A DNA stretch of 64,000 nucleotides from Halicephalobus mephisto (taxonomy: Eukaryota > Nematoda > Chromadorea > Rhabditida > Panagrolaimidae), in the NCBI GenBank assembly GCA_009193035.1, contig SWDT01000019.1, forward strand, positions 372,001 to 436,000, given 5' to 3'. Below the pieces are notes generated by a model. That model worked only from the letters and a program-made list of their open reading frames with translations, ran no database searches and was not told the DNA's origin. A program made the translations under genes and the position numbers. Of this stretch, positions 17,862-30,009 are shown piece by piece. Position 1 is the stretch's first letter. The number at the start of each line of letters is the position of its first letter.

Positions 17862-18917
17862 ATGAAAAAAAACGAATCAATTTCTTCAAAGTTCAATTCT
17901 CTCACCTTAAGTGGAGAGAAAAATACCCTCGAAGATCGTCCCGAAAGACTCGATCCAACTCAAGTAACTCCAGCACCAAATAATGAGAATCCTTACCAAC
18001 AAATGCCTGATGACAATGTTGAAATTGTCGGAATGATATCTAATCCATGCATCCCCAATCTTTTTTACACGCATGAGGTTTCTCAGACGAATAACACTGT
18101 GCATCAGGAACGAGAAATTGAACCTCCAACTTGCGCTACCTCTTGGCCTTTCAATCTAATGAATTCTGAAGTCACGAACAACAATACCGAACAGGTGATG
18201 AATGAGGCAGGGCTGGAGTAAGATCTCTAACGTTTAAAAAGCAAAAAATAACATTCTAGAAACATGAACGATGATCCCGAGCAGTTGGATCCCGTCCAAT
18301 TAGCTCCAGCACCAGTTGCTGACACTTCATATGAAGAAGTGTTTGCTAATAATAATAATGAAGTTGCCGGAACTCGATTAGCCTATCTTTTTCCTCTTCT
18401 TGTACACTTAAATGAGCTTTTTCAAAACACTGTAACAATACCGGCCATACCTCAGGAAACAGTGGATATGTTTTTGAATTGCTCCATTTTCGACCTTTGC
18501 AATCACCTTTCGCCTCAAAATGTGAGCGATATTATGAAATGGATAATAGATATGTCAAAAAAAGAGTAAGATTCTTATTATCTAAAAACTTAATAAAAAA
18601 ACAATTCAGACGCAACTTAAATCGTCGATGGGGCCCATTGACTATTCTCTTCACATGGATGAATGAGATACGATCATCTGATTACGAAAATTATGGCATC
18701 AACATTTTCCCGACCGAATGTTTGCTGAATTATCTGCATGAATTACTTGCAGAATCAGAATTGAGTCCAGATACAACACTTGATGACGAAGAAAAAAGTC
18801 AAATATACACAGTTATCAAAATTCTTGGTAAGAAATCAATTCATCGAAGAAAATCAATAATTTCTTTCAGAATCTTGGTTGGAGCGTTGGAAGTACAATC
18901 ACCATAATCAGATATGA
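17862..18917 (+). CDS. Orphan protein with duplicated exon, paralogue of the 3.6-kb gene
   Basis: Exons 17862-18217, 18260-18565, 18610-18827 and 18871-18917. All three introns are 42-44 bp, begin GTAAGA and end TCTAG, TTCAG or TTTCAG, and every junction keeps frame. The ATG abuts TGTAGTTTTCAG, a probable spliced-leader acceptor shared with the paralogue. Exons 1 and 2 are repeats of one module (PERLDPTQVTPAP and PEQLDPVQLAPAP), each entered and left in the same codon phase, so the second looks like a tandem exon duplication. The module ends in an amphipathic helix-like segment (VSDIMKWIIDMSKKE). Exon 3 holds a second domain (GPLTILFTWMNEI, INIFPTECLLNYLHELLAE), followed by a short WLERWKYNHHNQI tail. 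About 308 residues, no signal peptide. I know no named family, and function is unassigned. Confidence 0.65.
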
Positions 18918-19876
18918 TTCCAAATCTTTGTAGACAATTTATCTCAAAATTAGCGTTGAATTTGTTTTCTAATAGTTCAAAATATCTTCAAAAAAACTTA
19001 TATTAGTGTACAATACTTTCGCCCATAATTTATCCAAAATGTTGTTAGACACGTATTGTTTTATGTTGTTATTATTATAAAATTTGTCGTTCCTTAGTTG
19101 TTTCATTATATAAAAAGTAAAAGAACTCAAAAAATAGGAATGAAATGTAAACAAACTAGTCTTAGAGACAATTATGACGTATTGGTCTCTATGTACCTGC
19201 ATGAGTCAGTGACACACCTCAATGCATGACCAGAAAAAAATTAATGATTAGTTTTAACCTTTAGACTTGGCAATCATTATAATTCAGAATTTTTGGTATC
19301 GAAAAGTAAATACAAAACTACATTTAAATAACTCTTATTGAAATTTATGACATCATGATGTAATTTTTCGTTATCATCTTACTTTATGTAAACAATTTAA
19401 AAAATAAGAAGGGAAACCATAGATTCTCTGTAGAATTCTTGTTTTCCAGCTTATAATCTCTGAAAAGTATCCAGATAAAGACTTCAAGTTCATATAAACT
19501 TGATTAAAATCTTGTATATCTTCTTGAGTCTGGAGAAGAATCACTGATAATACAGAATAAGTGATGGAAGGGATTTTCAAGAGCAATATGACTATCAAGA
19601 ACTTGTTTGAATCTATTTTTAGTCATTTATTTGATTCCAAAACGCAGGAAATTCATTGCAGTATCTAAAAGATAAGCCTTCAGAAGCTATTGGGAAATTT
19701 CCAAATCATTAATTTTAACTCATTTAATGAAACTGCATTAAAAACAATGAAAGTAACCTCTCTAAATCACCTTTACACAAATCCATTGTCAATGTAATAA
19801 TTTACGGAGAGTTTGGAAATTCTTATTCTGATAATTTCTTACGACATTCAATTTAAATCTTTTAAATAACACGATT
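18918..19876. other. Intergenic, no gene seen
   Basis: AT-rich spacer. Minus ORFs 18969-19202 and 19374-19598 have no leader, domain or splice context. This is probably the shared 3' flank of two convergent genes. Confidence 0.5.
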
Positions 19877-22299
19877 TTATTGACAATTGAAGAAGTTTTC
19901 CAAATGGGAGATAATATAATCTTGGTTAGGATCCCACTGTACAATGTTCAAATTCCTTATTTTGTTGTAGTTGATCAAATCAACTTGATCTTTCATAAGA
20001 ACAACTGTTACAGTACTTCCACTCTCAACAAAGCTGTCGACGAGACTTTGGGTGTCCGGAACCTCTATATCTGTCAGTGAAGATCCCGTGAAGATCACTG
20101 TATTGATTGGAAAATTATCAGAGTACGATAAAGCGTTGCTGACACTAAGAGCCGCTAAAGCACTGAAAAATAAAAAAACATTCAACTTTGTGTTGGAATT
20201 GAGGAAAAATTAAAAGATGGAATTCACATTAATATCCAAAAAGATTTAAAAATAATTCAACTTACTATTTAATGATTCCCTTATCTTCAGATCCTTGTTT
20301 TAATAACTGGATATAATTTATGATATCAGAGATATTCTGAGGAGATTTCGGTGGGAAAGCGTTGCTACTATATGGCATCCACATGGCCGGCTTGATTTGA
20401 ATGGGATAGATAATTGACAAAAATGGATTCAGAATCATATTGACCATTGAGGTAAATTGATCAGAAGATATGGTTCGTGAAATATCGACAGCAAAGGGAA
20501 TATGGGAGTTACAAAGGAAAGCTGGGGTTGGTGGAGCTCTGGTTGTAGAAGAACTAGTGGTTGTTGATGTAATAGCTGTCGGTTGAGTTCTTCGAAAGCT
20601 GAAAGTTTAACTTCCAAAAATAATAAGAGTATTAATTCTTAGAAGATTGAGACAAATTCATAAATCATGGTCAGAAAGTTTTTTTATCAATATCTTTTAG
20701 GATTTACCTTGGGTAACTTCTTAAAGCATTTTAGGTTACTTTGCGACTTGGAAGATTTTCGAAAAGAACAGCTTTGGCTCATAACTAAAGACTGTAGAAA
20801 AATAATGAAAATGACCAATTTAGCATTAAATTGTTAATTAATCAAATACCTTTCTATTGTTTTCTGAAAAAACGACAATATATTTTCGATGATAACCCAT
20901 GGATAATGAAAAATTAGAATATTTTTTCCTAAGTTCCATATTTTAGACCTCACTTCTTTCCTACAATGTTTGAAACTCACCTCGTACTTCCTCCTGTTGT
21001 TGTTGATCCTCCCCCAGTAATACTAGGAGTTTCTGGACATCCATAAGCTCTCGAAGCCAAACTTTCCCAGTTGTCTGGTTCAGAGTAGTCCAAGTTACCC
21101 CAGATGATGAAGTTGTGAAACAAATTCTGAACTGTGCTTTGATTCGTTTTGTCTCCAATCAATATTGCCGTCAATTTGACCCCCATGTTTTTGATCAAAT
21201 TCGCAAACTGCTCTGCTCCATCTATACTTCCAGGAGTAGTCGTATCTGTAATGAAAATAACTGCAGCCATGGGTACGGTAGAATTGTTCTCATTCAGTAA
21301 TCCGCCATAGAGACTTTTTAGAACACTCCTCAAATTAAATGGAAGATTTGGATTTTGAGTAATAGTAGTAATCTGGTTCAAAACATCTTGGGTATTGTAA
21401 TAGAGGTTCCAGGAGACCAGAGCGCTGAAGCTTTGCTGGATGGAAATTCTCTCAGGATGCGTAATGGTGGAGACTGTGGAGTAAAGGAAATTGAGTTGAA
21501 TCTGGAAGAAATCAGAACTAAGAACATTAGAGTTGTCGATGCAGAAGGCAATGTAACTTTGACATGGAATGTACGGGACTACTGTAGTAGTCGTAGGTCC
21601 AGTAGGAGTAGATAATGATGGGGTAGTGGAGATAGGGTCCGAACATCCATAAACAGAACTAGACAGAGTATTCCAGTTTTCTGGCTGAGGTTGAATCATG
21701 TCGGACCATATGACGAAATGAGATGTGATGTTTGTTAAAGCAGAACTCGTTACTCTGTTCCCCATCAGAACCAGAGTCACTTTGACATTCAGTTCCTTTA
21801 ATAAATCGGCATATTTCTGAGCTCCATCCAGATTCGTCGCAGCAGTCGTGTCAGATATAAAAACAATTGCAGCAGTAGGTACGGTAAAATCCGTGTTCAT
21901 TACAGTAGCGGCATAGATCGTCTTCAAGCTTCTTCGAAGAGAAAAAGTAAGACTTGTATCTTGCCACGATCGAGCCACTACTGATTGAAAGTCCTGGATA
22001 CTGTAAGTGGTCCCGAACAGAACTGGAATCACACTTCCTGTAGCGAAGGAAATCCTCTCCGGATGATTCATGGAAGAGAGAATGGAGTTGATAAAACTCA
22101 ATTCCGTCTGGAAATTTAGAATTTAATTAATTTTAAAGCTAATAGTTACTTGGTAGTTGTCTGAAGTAAGGGTTCTTGTATTATCCGCTGAGATTGCTAT
22201 GTATGCTCGACAAGGAACATAATCTTCTTGACCGTTCACATACTTCCCAAGTGGAAACAATATACACAAAAGATTTAGCAAAATCAAACGCCTCTTCAT
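19877..22299 (-). CDS. Secreted protein with three tandem VWA-like domains
   Basis: Exons 22299-22150, 22107-20981, 20598-20266 and 20162-19877, 631 residues, all junctions in phase. The ATG follows CTTCAATCAG by two bases (probable trans-splice site). MKRRLILLNLLCILFPLGKYVNG is a signal peptide. Three homologous von Willebrand A-type domains follow (about 25-215, 230-410 and 440-631). Each begins with a Cys and a strand leading to the metal-site loop (AISADNTRT, CIDNSNV, AVDISRT) and has a central strand (AAIVFISDTT, AAVIFITDTT, NTVIFTGSS). Each then has VTLVLMG, LTAILIG or VTVVLMK and ends near FVIWSD, FIIWGN or NIVQWD. Thr/Ser-rich linkers separate them. The DxSxS metal motif is imperfect in all three, so metal-dependent ligand binding is uncertain. 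Such proteins are common in nematode secretomes. Extracellular adhesion or immune-type binding is plausible by family only. Confidence 0.87.
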
Positions 22300-23115
22300 T
22301 TCTGATTGAAGAAAAACAGAAACTAAACTGATTGATTCTTCTTTCTCCAAGCTTATCAATAAGAAATAAAGCTAATTTTTAAGTATTAAACATAAAAAAG
22401 GCTCATGGTAGACTTATCATTTAATTCAATTGGCTTATCTAAGTATTTTCACACGGATTTTTCCATTTTATATTGTAGCAATACAGGAAATAACCATTAA
22501 GAACTTAGAAAAGATTGGAAACAGAAGGTCATAATCTGATAATTGAAATCGAAGAAATAGATAACTGAAGAAATCAATTTTTCTGTTAATTAACAATGTT
22601 TTCTGCGTTCCCACGCTGGTATTTCAACTTAACTACAGATCAGTTGCAATTGATTAGTAGTCTAGCATACTTGATGAAGTTAAACTCTAACATCAAATCC
22701 CATTTTGATTCCTTAAAAACTAATATAATATTATAGACGATCGTTTATTACAATTAATTTTTCCTTTACCAATAATGGATCAACATATACTAACTCTTAG
22801 AGAACCGTAACAAAGAGCCTTTGTATCGAATTCAATTTCTAAAAAAAGTGACAGAAGAAAGTCAGTTGCTTAAAGTTCTTGTTTGATATATTGATTGTGA
22901 ATTCGATAAGAACCAATACCTCCTGTTAAATTTTAGGTTTAATCAGTAAAATTTAGTTGAAATGTTTAAAATAACAACTGTATTTATATGAGTTCAAATG
23001 TTCAACAGACATAATTCCGAAATAACTAGTGTTTAACAGGTGAAAATTTCTTCGCCACTTATTTATGAACTTTGTGCAATGTATTATTTTAATTTCTTAA
23101 ATCGTATTTCCAAAG
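22300..23115. other. Divergent intergenic region
   Basis: Lies between the 5' ends of the VWA gene (minus) and a chemoreceptor (plus), so it should contain both promoters. AT-rich, with no recognisable motif beyond the polypyrimidine and TCAG acceptor at 22302. Confidence 0.4.
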
Positions 23116-24111
23116 ATGGAACATTTTCCTCATTTGAATTTTACGGAAATCCATAACGAGAATTTTCATATGTTTGCTTCTTATTTTATCTACTTTATCA
23201 GTTTTATGGGATTAATTGCAACTTCAATTTTGTTATTTATGATAATCTACAAAAGTTCACCCGAAATGCTGAGTTTCAGACGATACTTACTGGGTTATAC
23301 TGTATTGACAATGTTATTTGAAGTCGAATATATACTCTACAAGCCATACGCTATTATGCCCTACGGTATCTTTTATCCCTTCGGATTACTAAGTTATGTA
23401 AACGCAGAATTATCCATTTTCCTCATGACTATTGAAGTAATAACAACTGCCTGGATGCTCGTTTTTATTTTGTGGATGATGCTGGAGCGATATTTCGCGT
23501 TGAAATCTAACAAGAAATTTTACCAAAAACCGTACTTTTACATCAGTTATTATTCTTTCGTCATGGGAATATTTATGACAATTGTTTTGACTGCTGTGTA
23601 CTATATCGACATGATTAAAAGTCCAGAACAGGTTGTGGCAATCATTAATAAATATATTGAAGGCGGAGAAGTTCTACTAGAACATAAGGATTATTTATTT
23701 GGCTTTCCTACAGATAAAAATAATTTAATACTGATTTTCAGTGGATATGGATTTTTGATTCTAAATATATCCATCGCTGGATTCGCAGCGAGGTATCTCA
23801 ACTACAGAGCAATTTCGAAATCAAAGACCAACTTTTACAAGAAATTAAAAGTTCATCATATTGTTTTACTTAGATTAACCTTGATTCAGAATCTGTTGTA
23901 CACTCTGTTGATCTTTCTGCCAATGCTTGTGTTAATATTTTCTTTTATATTTAGGTTGCCTAGTTACAGTATACTTATTTGTCTCTGTTTGATTGCTTGT
24001 TTCCCATTGTGCGATAGCGTGATGACCTTGGTCCTCATTAAGCCATATAGAGCAGCATTATTTAAGTTAATATCTAAGGAAAAGATTGATATAGCAGTTT
24101 CTGTAAAGTAA
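23116..24111 (+). CDS. Seven-transmembrane chemoreceptor, Str superfamily (Srh/Sri-like)
   Basis: An intronless 331-residue ORF. Seven hydrophobic segments are visible at about 22-44, 59-80, 95-125, 143-168, 207-229, 251-275 and 283-305. Family marks are the SSPEMLSFRRYLLGYTV stretch after TM1, PYGIFYPFGLLSYV between TM2 and TM3, a long loop before TM5 (EHKDYLFGFPTDKNN), and the conserved KPYR near the C terminus. Nematode Str-superfamily receptors act mostly as G-protein coupled odorant or pheromone receptors in chemosensory cilia. Lack of introns is unusual for this family and could mean retroposition or intron loss. The C-terminal tail is short. It converges tail to tail with another receptor at 24599-26097. 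Ligand unknown. Confidence 0.82.
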   Translation: MEHFPHLNFTEIHNENFHMFASYFIYFISFMGLIATSILLFMIIYKSSPEMLSFRRYLLGYTVLTMLFEVEYILYKPYAIMPYGIFYPFGLLSYVNAELSIFLMTIEVITTAWMLVFILWMMLERYFALKSNKKFYQKPYFYISYYSFVMGIFMTIVLTAVYYIDMIKSPEQVVAIINKYIEGGEVLLEHKDYLFGFPTDKNNLILIFSGYGFLILNISIAGFAARYLNYRAISKSKTNFYKKLKVHHIVLLRLTLIQNLLYTLLIFLPMLVLIFSFIFRLPSYSILICLCLIACFPLCDSVMTLVLIKPYRAALFKLISKEKIDIAVSVK

Positions 24112-24598
24112 TAAACACGATCTGAATTGAAATTTTTTACTATCTGTATCACAGTTGTCATAAATTGAATATTTTTCAAAGTTTCCAAAAACTAATAATT
24201 GCTAGAATAAAGAAAGTAATGCCATATTTATTCTATAAGGTAAATCACTAAATATCAAGAGAAAAACGATTCCAACAATTCTTGATGTAAAAAACTGAAA
24301 CAATATTTAAAAAAAAAATAACTAGAAATAACCATGGCAAGTGATTATAACACATCTGATAGTATTTACAATAAATATAAATTTGGATGTGCTCGGAAAT
24401 GTTCATTTTCACAGCAGGATAAATTACACAAAATTTGTAAAGGAAACAATTTGATGAATTCAATCTCATTAACCAATTGCTTGTAAATGAATTTTAAAAA
24501 GAAAGAAATTCAATAAAGATGAAGAAAATAGTTGTTTTTAAGATATTCACTACATATCTTTGTTTATGTTTGCATCAATACCAAAATCTCGATGAATA
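24112..24598. other. Spacer between convergent chemoreceptor genes
   Basis: AT-rich 3' flanks of the two receptor genes. No ORF or repeat that I would defend. Confidence 0.5.
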
Positions 24599-26097
24599 TT
24601 ATTTTTTAAGAAGTGTAAATGTCGCCTGGATGGTAGTATTCGATGGTGAAGTAAGAACACTAAATTTCAATGATTTGATCAGCTTATTGATGCACTGAAG
24701 AAAGAATATTCTGTATGGTTTGATAAAATAAATAATAACAGCAAAATCGGCAATGACGTGAGTCGAAGTTATCATAAACATAATGAGAGCAAATTTCGAA
24801 ACCCACTTGATGTTCAATATGGTTAGGGAAAGAGCACTCATGGTTGGAATTATCAACAGACAAACAGCGAGGATTACTTGAAAAAAAAGGGTTTTGAACA
24901 ACGTCATCTAAAAAATAACACCTGTTGATATACATATAAGTCGTATTAAGAAAAAGTTTAAATTTGAAACCATCTAATTCGGCAGATACTGCATGAATTT
25001 TCAAAAGTTTTCTTATCTTCATAACTATTAGGTTTATCACTCTGTTTTATACACGAAATTACTAATTTGAAAGCACATGATCGAAATTTAAAGAACTTTC
25101 TCTGCAAACAAGATTTTCAGTTTTGGCATCTGTTCTGAAAACCAACTTCATTTATAAAAAATAGCCTCCCTTATGTTTCAGAAATTAATTTCCAAAGTTT
25201 CGATGACAAACGAAAAATTAAGATCAACTGAAATCAATAAAAAAGGAGTACTCAGACCCGTGCAATACTCACTGAATTAAAGTAATTTCGAAATATAACT
25301 TTATTTTCAAAATATTCTGAGAAAAAGTTTACCTGCATGCGGTAGGTTTTCGTACTGCGTAACTTCTTTTTCTTTTTCAGAGCTCTCAGGAAATTAAGAT
25401 GAACGAAAATAATACTGATTATCACTCCAACTAGTACAGCAACCAGTACCTTCATAAATTGAATTGAACCCCCTTCATTCAACTCTGGAGCAAATCCAAA
25501 AAGATTCGGGTACTTGTCATAAAAGAACTTCATATATTCTGCTTGTGAAATAATCGTATTCTTCAGTTGATCGTTGTTTGGTCTTAATATATAAGGAGGA
25601 AGACAAATACCACACTCGAGAATCACAAAAATCACGACATAATGAATGAGTCTGAGGGGCACATATGAGTACCCTTTGTACCAATATGATAACGGCAAAG
25701 TTTGAGAGTATTTGTGAAGCGCGGATATGTAAATGGAAAACCCCATTCCGACAGCGAAGAACATGACCCCCACGAGAGGCAAAATGGCGAATTCTTTTGA
25801 GATATCCGAGTACCATCCAACGCTGTACCCAAGGTAGAAAGGCCATAATGTGATTGGCTTCCACATCCCTAAGTGGAGATCGAACAAGAAACTCCAAGTC
25901 AGTTGGTGGAGCAGATAAATTCGGTATTCTTTCATCTCTGTTGGAGACTTGTTCAAAATAGTGTACATCATAAAGATGAAGAATATTATAGTTATACAAA
26001 GTGAAACGTCCCAGTAAATGGAGTAAATATACACAAGTGTCGGGTGATAGAGGTCATCAACAGTTAAAGAAGAATAGTTGATGAAAAAAATCGACAT
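24599..26097 (-). CDS. Seven-transmembrane chemoreceptor, Str superfamily (Srh/Sri-like)
   Basis: Exons 26097-25333 and 24907-24599 with a 425-bp intron (donor CAG|GTAAAC, acceptor TTTTTAG), in phase 0, 357 residues. Five membrane helices lie in exon 1 and two in exon 2. The family signature is clear: NKSPTEMKEYRIYLLHQLTW after TM1, FDLHLGMWKPITLWPFYLGY between TM2 and TM3, the loop LFGFAPELNEGG before TM5, and FIKPYR close to the end. These motifs resemble the Srh and Sri families of nematode odorant receptors. A run of Lys (KKKKK) in the third cytoplasmic loop fits G-protein contact. The intron is long for this genome, and a small missed exon is possible but not needed by phase. It is only distantly similar to the convergent neighbour at 23116. 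Confidence 0.85.
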
Positions 26098-26238
26098 TAA
26101 TAGAGTATTTTATATATTTGCTGCCATTGAGGCTTAAAATGATTAAAAAGTATAGCAGGTGAAAAGCAAATATAGTAATAACCATTTTAAATATAGGAAA
26201 AGAAATGAAAATTATAGGAAAATTTCAAGGTGGAAAGA

Positions 26239-26410
26239 TAGGCACAAAGCACGAAACTAGACCGCCAAAGGCCTAAAGAAGTTTCGCCCAGTCAGCCAAC
26301 GTTTTGAGAAGCGTAACCAAAGCGCAAAAAAGCCATTCTTTACTGTTGTCATAGTCTAATCAGTCTGAGTCCAGTCTCATTTGGACAAGGATCTCTCTTC
26401 TATCCTGTAT
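26239..26410 (+). repeat. Third, diverged copy of the MITE-like repeat
   Basis: TAGGCACAAAGCACG through CGCCCAGTCAGCC to AAGGATCTCTCTTCTATCC aligns with the left half of the repeat at 7910-8125. It is the most diverged copy and lacks the right half. Confidence 0.55.
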
Positions 26411-26596
26411 AACAACTCATGCATGAACAAAACATATATTAATATCGTAAGCACAGTAGGACCTGACAATTTTCTATTAGATGAAAAATTCTCAGAAGGT
26501 CCGTTTACATCAGATCGTAACATTTCCCTTCACTATAAAGATATAAAATTATCCAATTCAACAATAGAATATTCTGATTTTGCAGGTTTTTTCTGA
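26403..26596 (+). pseudogene. Short ORF next to the MITE-like repeat, possible gene fragment
   Basis: About 64 codons immediately after the repeat, with a protein-like composition and N-x-S/T sites (NKT, NIS, NST), ending FAGFF then stop. AATAAA follows at about 26607. It has no start of its own outside the repeat and no recognised domain. It may be a last exon cut off from its gene. Confidence 0.2.
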
Positions 26597-26610
26597 TATT
26601 TCGAGAAATA

Positions 26611-27420
26611 AACGAGTTTTACTTCATTAAATATTCAATGTTAAGTTGGCTTTTACAATTAAAATTGCTATTTTCCACATTTTTTTTGAGAAAAGGTCAA
26701 GGCATTTCTCTAAACATCTGACAGAGGTACTTTAACAACACTCAATTCGAAATCTGTTGCACCAATCTATGTATCAATTAGCTAATTTGCGTCATCTACA
26801 AAAAAAATCTCTTTATCTATTCTGAAAATCTTTTAAATCTAAGAAATAGGATTGAAAATAGAAAATATCAAAGAACATAGTATTGCGGATTATTAATCAG
26901 TATTTAATATTCTAGATGACAGACGAATGAATTCAAAATAATAGATAGATAGTAGTAAACTTAGGGTTATTGTTGGGATGTTTTTCTCTTTCTTCATTTT
27001 TATTAAATCCTTTTGATTTTCTAGTATTGAAGATTTATGAAGAATTAATGATTATCTACAGTAATTTGAAAGGAATGGAACAATGCTTATGTTGCTCAAA
27101 TTTAGCAATGTCAATGAAATTAAAGCTATAAATTTCACTTTAGTCTTGATTAAAATTATCCATCTCTCAATCTAGAAACTAATCAGCTCATAATAATAGT
27201 GTTCTAAAAAAGATGTAAATCTGTTTGAGTGAATATCTCTAAATTCTTTTGATACATTAAAACATAACTATTAGTATTTCACTCTTCCAGAAGGGGGAAT
27301 CTCTAATATAATATTTATAAATTTTTCATTTATACTTGCTTAGATATATTTCCGAGTTAAAGCATAAATTTAAAAAATAAACACAGATTTTCTACCTTTT
27401 GCTCTGTACACATTCTTCGA
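26611..27420. other. Intergenic, no gene seen
   Basis: AT-rich sequence, 3' flank of the HSP70-like gene on the minus strand. Nothing else recognisable. Confidence 0.5.
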
Positions 27421-29964
27421 TTACGGTAATAAAGGTTTCTTGTCCTTATACAAGTCTTGAGGTGCTTCTGGAGTAGTTTTGTGGTGTGATTTTTGTTCCT
27501 CAGTCATGTCAACTTTTAGCGCGAAAGTTGTAATTTGATCGTGTTTAGCTACAATTTCTTGGTTTAAATTCAAACAATCACTGACATCTTCGTTCTCCTT
27601 TTCACCTATTTGAATATGAGATATAGTTCCTAAGTGCGGTTGCAAATCAATTTTACAATTGCCAACATCTATTTCTTCAGCATTAATTTTCGACTGATTG
27701 ATAACATTGGATTGGTTTCTATTAGTTACAGTTCCTTTGTCGACGGTGAAACCGCCATTGAGGTTATAATTTTTCTCACTGGAGAATAGGTTGCAAAATT
27801 CTACTTCATATTGACCTTGTTTGATCACAGTGGCTTCATTTAGGTGAAAACTATCATTTGATCTGTTGATTTGTTCATTTTCTAATTGTCTACTACTATC
27901 ACTATCAAAATCAGTCTCACTACTTTGGTGTTTAATAAGTTTAATATAAGGCTCAACTTCTCTACTGAGAATTTGAAGAGCATGAAGGACAGCTCCAGTA
28001 GCAGTGATAATTTCCAATTGCCCATCTATGATGGGTTTTGCATTTGGGAATTGTTCTTTAATCCACCTCTGAACAAACGGAATTCTGCAAGTTCCTCCAG
28101 CTAAGAAAACAATATCTACATCATTGAATGGAGGATAGCATATGCCATATTCCTCTTCTCGTTTGCATCGATTTCTTCTTTGAGGGGGAAATGGATATTG
28201 TTTAAATACGTTGTAGCCCTTCTTATATTTGAAACGAGTTTCTAACTTCCAATCAAGCCATTCTCTAGTGAACTCGACGATTCCTTCTAGATGTGGATGG
28301 ATTTCTGACAATTCCAATCTGAAACAGTTTCTTCATTCATCAAAGTAATCAACTTACTGTATTTTTTCCTCAAAAGAAAGATCATGTTTGATCTTCTTCC
28401 CTACTTCCAACGCTCTTAGTTTCACATTACTTCTTAAATCCTCTGGAATTGATTTTTCTAGTTGTTCGACAACTATATCGTCAATAGCCCTTCCAGAATA
28501 ATATGCATCATCATCTGTATCTAGTTCTTTGAAACAAGTTGCATACATTTTGCCCTCATGTTCTGAAATCTTATAAATTTTGCAAATAGAACTCCCTCCT
28601 CCAATATCGAAAATCGCAACTTTCATTTCAGGTTTGATCACTTCAGAATATCTTTCATTTGACAAATAAAAGAGGAGATCTGCATGGGTTTCTTCCATAA
28701 TATCAATCACTTCAATATTAGCCAACCTTGCTGCTTCAATAGTACTGGAAATGTAATTACCAAAATATTTAGGGACAGTGATGACTGCCTTTGTTACAGA
28801 CTTTCCATTGTTGAACTTATTCTGATATTCACTTGCTGTTTCCTTTATCCAGTCCAGAAATATTTTGTTTATCTCCGCAAGAGAAAATTCTTTCAAACCC
28901 ATGCAGGTCATTAATTCCAAATGTAGTTGTTCTTCTCTGAGATTGAACTTGAATGGCAATATTGATTGCTTTGAGATATTTCTTCGATGACGCTGATTAT
29001 ACAGAAGTTTAGCATCGAATATGACGTGATCAGGTTTGGTTCTCAGTCTTCTGACCGCTGCTCTTCCAATAATCGGTTTCTCTTCATCAAATGAGACTAC
29101 AGATTCCGTCCAGAGGTCTCCAGGAGAAGAGTTGTCAACTGGAATAACATGGATTTCCCTATTCCTTGAAACAGCCAAGACAGATCTAGTCGACCCGAGG
29201 TCGATTCCCATGATGTCCGTTCTTGGTTCATATTTTCTGACTGATTTTGGGATATAGATAAAGTTATGATCTTTAATGATATAGGTTTTGGAATTGTTTT
29301 CATCAAAATCTTCAATTTTGACTAAGACGGAAACCTCTGGATCAGAAACTAAATATCTGGCAAAGATTGATTCATTCTGATGTGCCCTTGCAATAAAATT
29401 GACACTTTTGAAACTGTATTTATCTAATTCAGAACCATACAATGAATTCACGGCTTGTTGATTGTAAGGAAAAACAACATGGACTTGGTTTATTTTCAGA
29501 CGAAACATCCTTCCGATGTAGTCGAAATCAACGCATTTCCTAACTCCATATTCTCTCCAATCTTTCTGCTTCCATGTTACTCTCCTTCCAGCCGCTTCTG
29601 TGCATAGATATAAAATTGCCCACCTATAATGAAACTCAAGAATCAAATCGTCAACAAAATATTCAAATTTTTCGATCAAATAATAGTCAAAATCTAGTTC
29701 CTTTTCCGTAGCGAGATGGACTAGATCACCGTATTTCTTAAAGTCATTCTCGCTGAAATCTCTCAACTCATCTCGCTCTAAATCAGGAGTTTTGATAACA
29801 ATAATCCCAATATTATTTCCGTAAGTTGTGGTTAGTTCCTCAATGATTTCGTAGCTGGCTTTGTTCTTATATCCGAAGTAAGAGTTAGACTTCTTTGTTT
29901 TGTCATCATAAATTCGGATTTCACATTCAGAAGAATCCCTAGTAATATCACAAGCAAGGGACAT
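27421..29964 (-). CDS. Divergent HSP70-like protein with N-terminal degenerate ATPase-like domain
   Basis: Exons 29964-28358 and 28318-27421 (39-bp intron), 834 residues. Residues 253-620 form an HSP70 nucleotide-binding domain: phosphate-1 GIDLGSTRS (253-261), AVITVPKYFGN (393-403), phosphate-2 AIFDIGGGSS (450-459) and the adenosine motif DIVFLAGGTCRIP (about 604-616). The catalytic lysine of bovine Hsc70 (K71, GDAAK) is Val here (GRAAV) and the Asp of GGGTFD is missing, so ATP binding with poor hydrolysis is likely. No substrate-binding domain follows. Instead there is a polar tail of about 170 residues. The first 245 residues are unusual and seem to repeat the fold in reduced form: ACDITRDSSECEIRIYD like the first strands, IIVIKTP like VITVP, AILYLCTEAAG like AIFDIGGG, and VHVVFPYN like VDIVFLAG. 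A chaperone or regulatory role is inference. Confidence 0.85.
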
Positions 29965-30009
29965 TTCCTTGAAATGAAATATGAGAAATAACGACTTTCC
30001 TACTAAATA

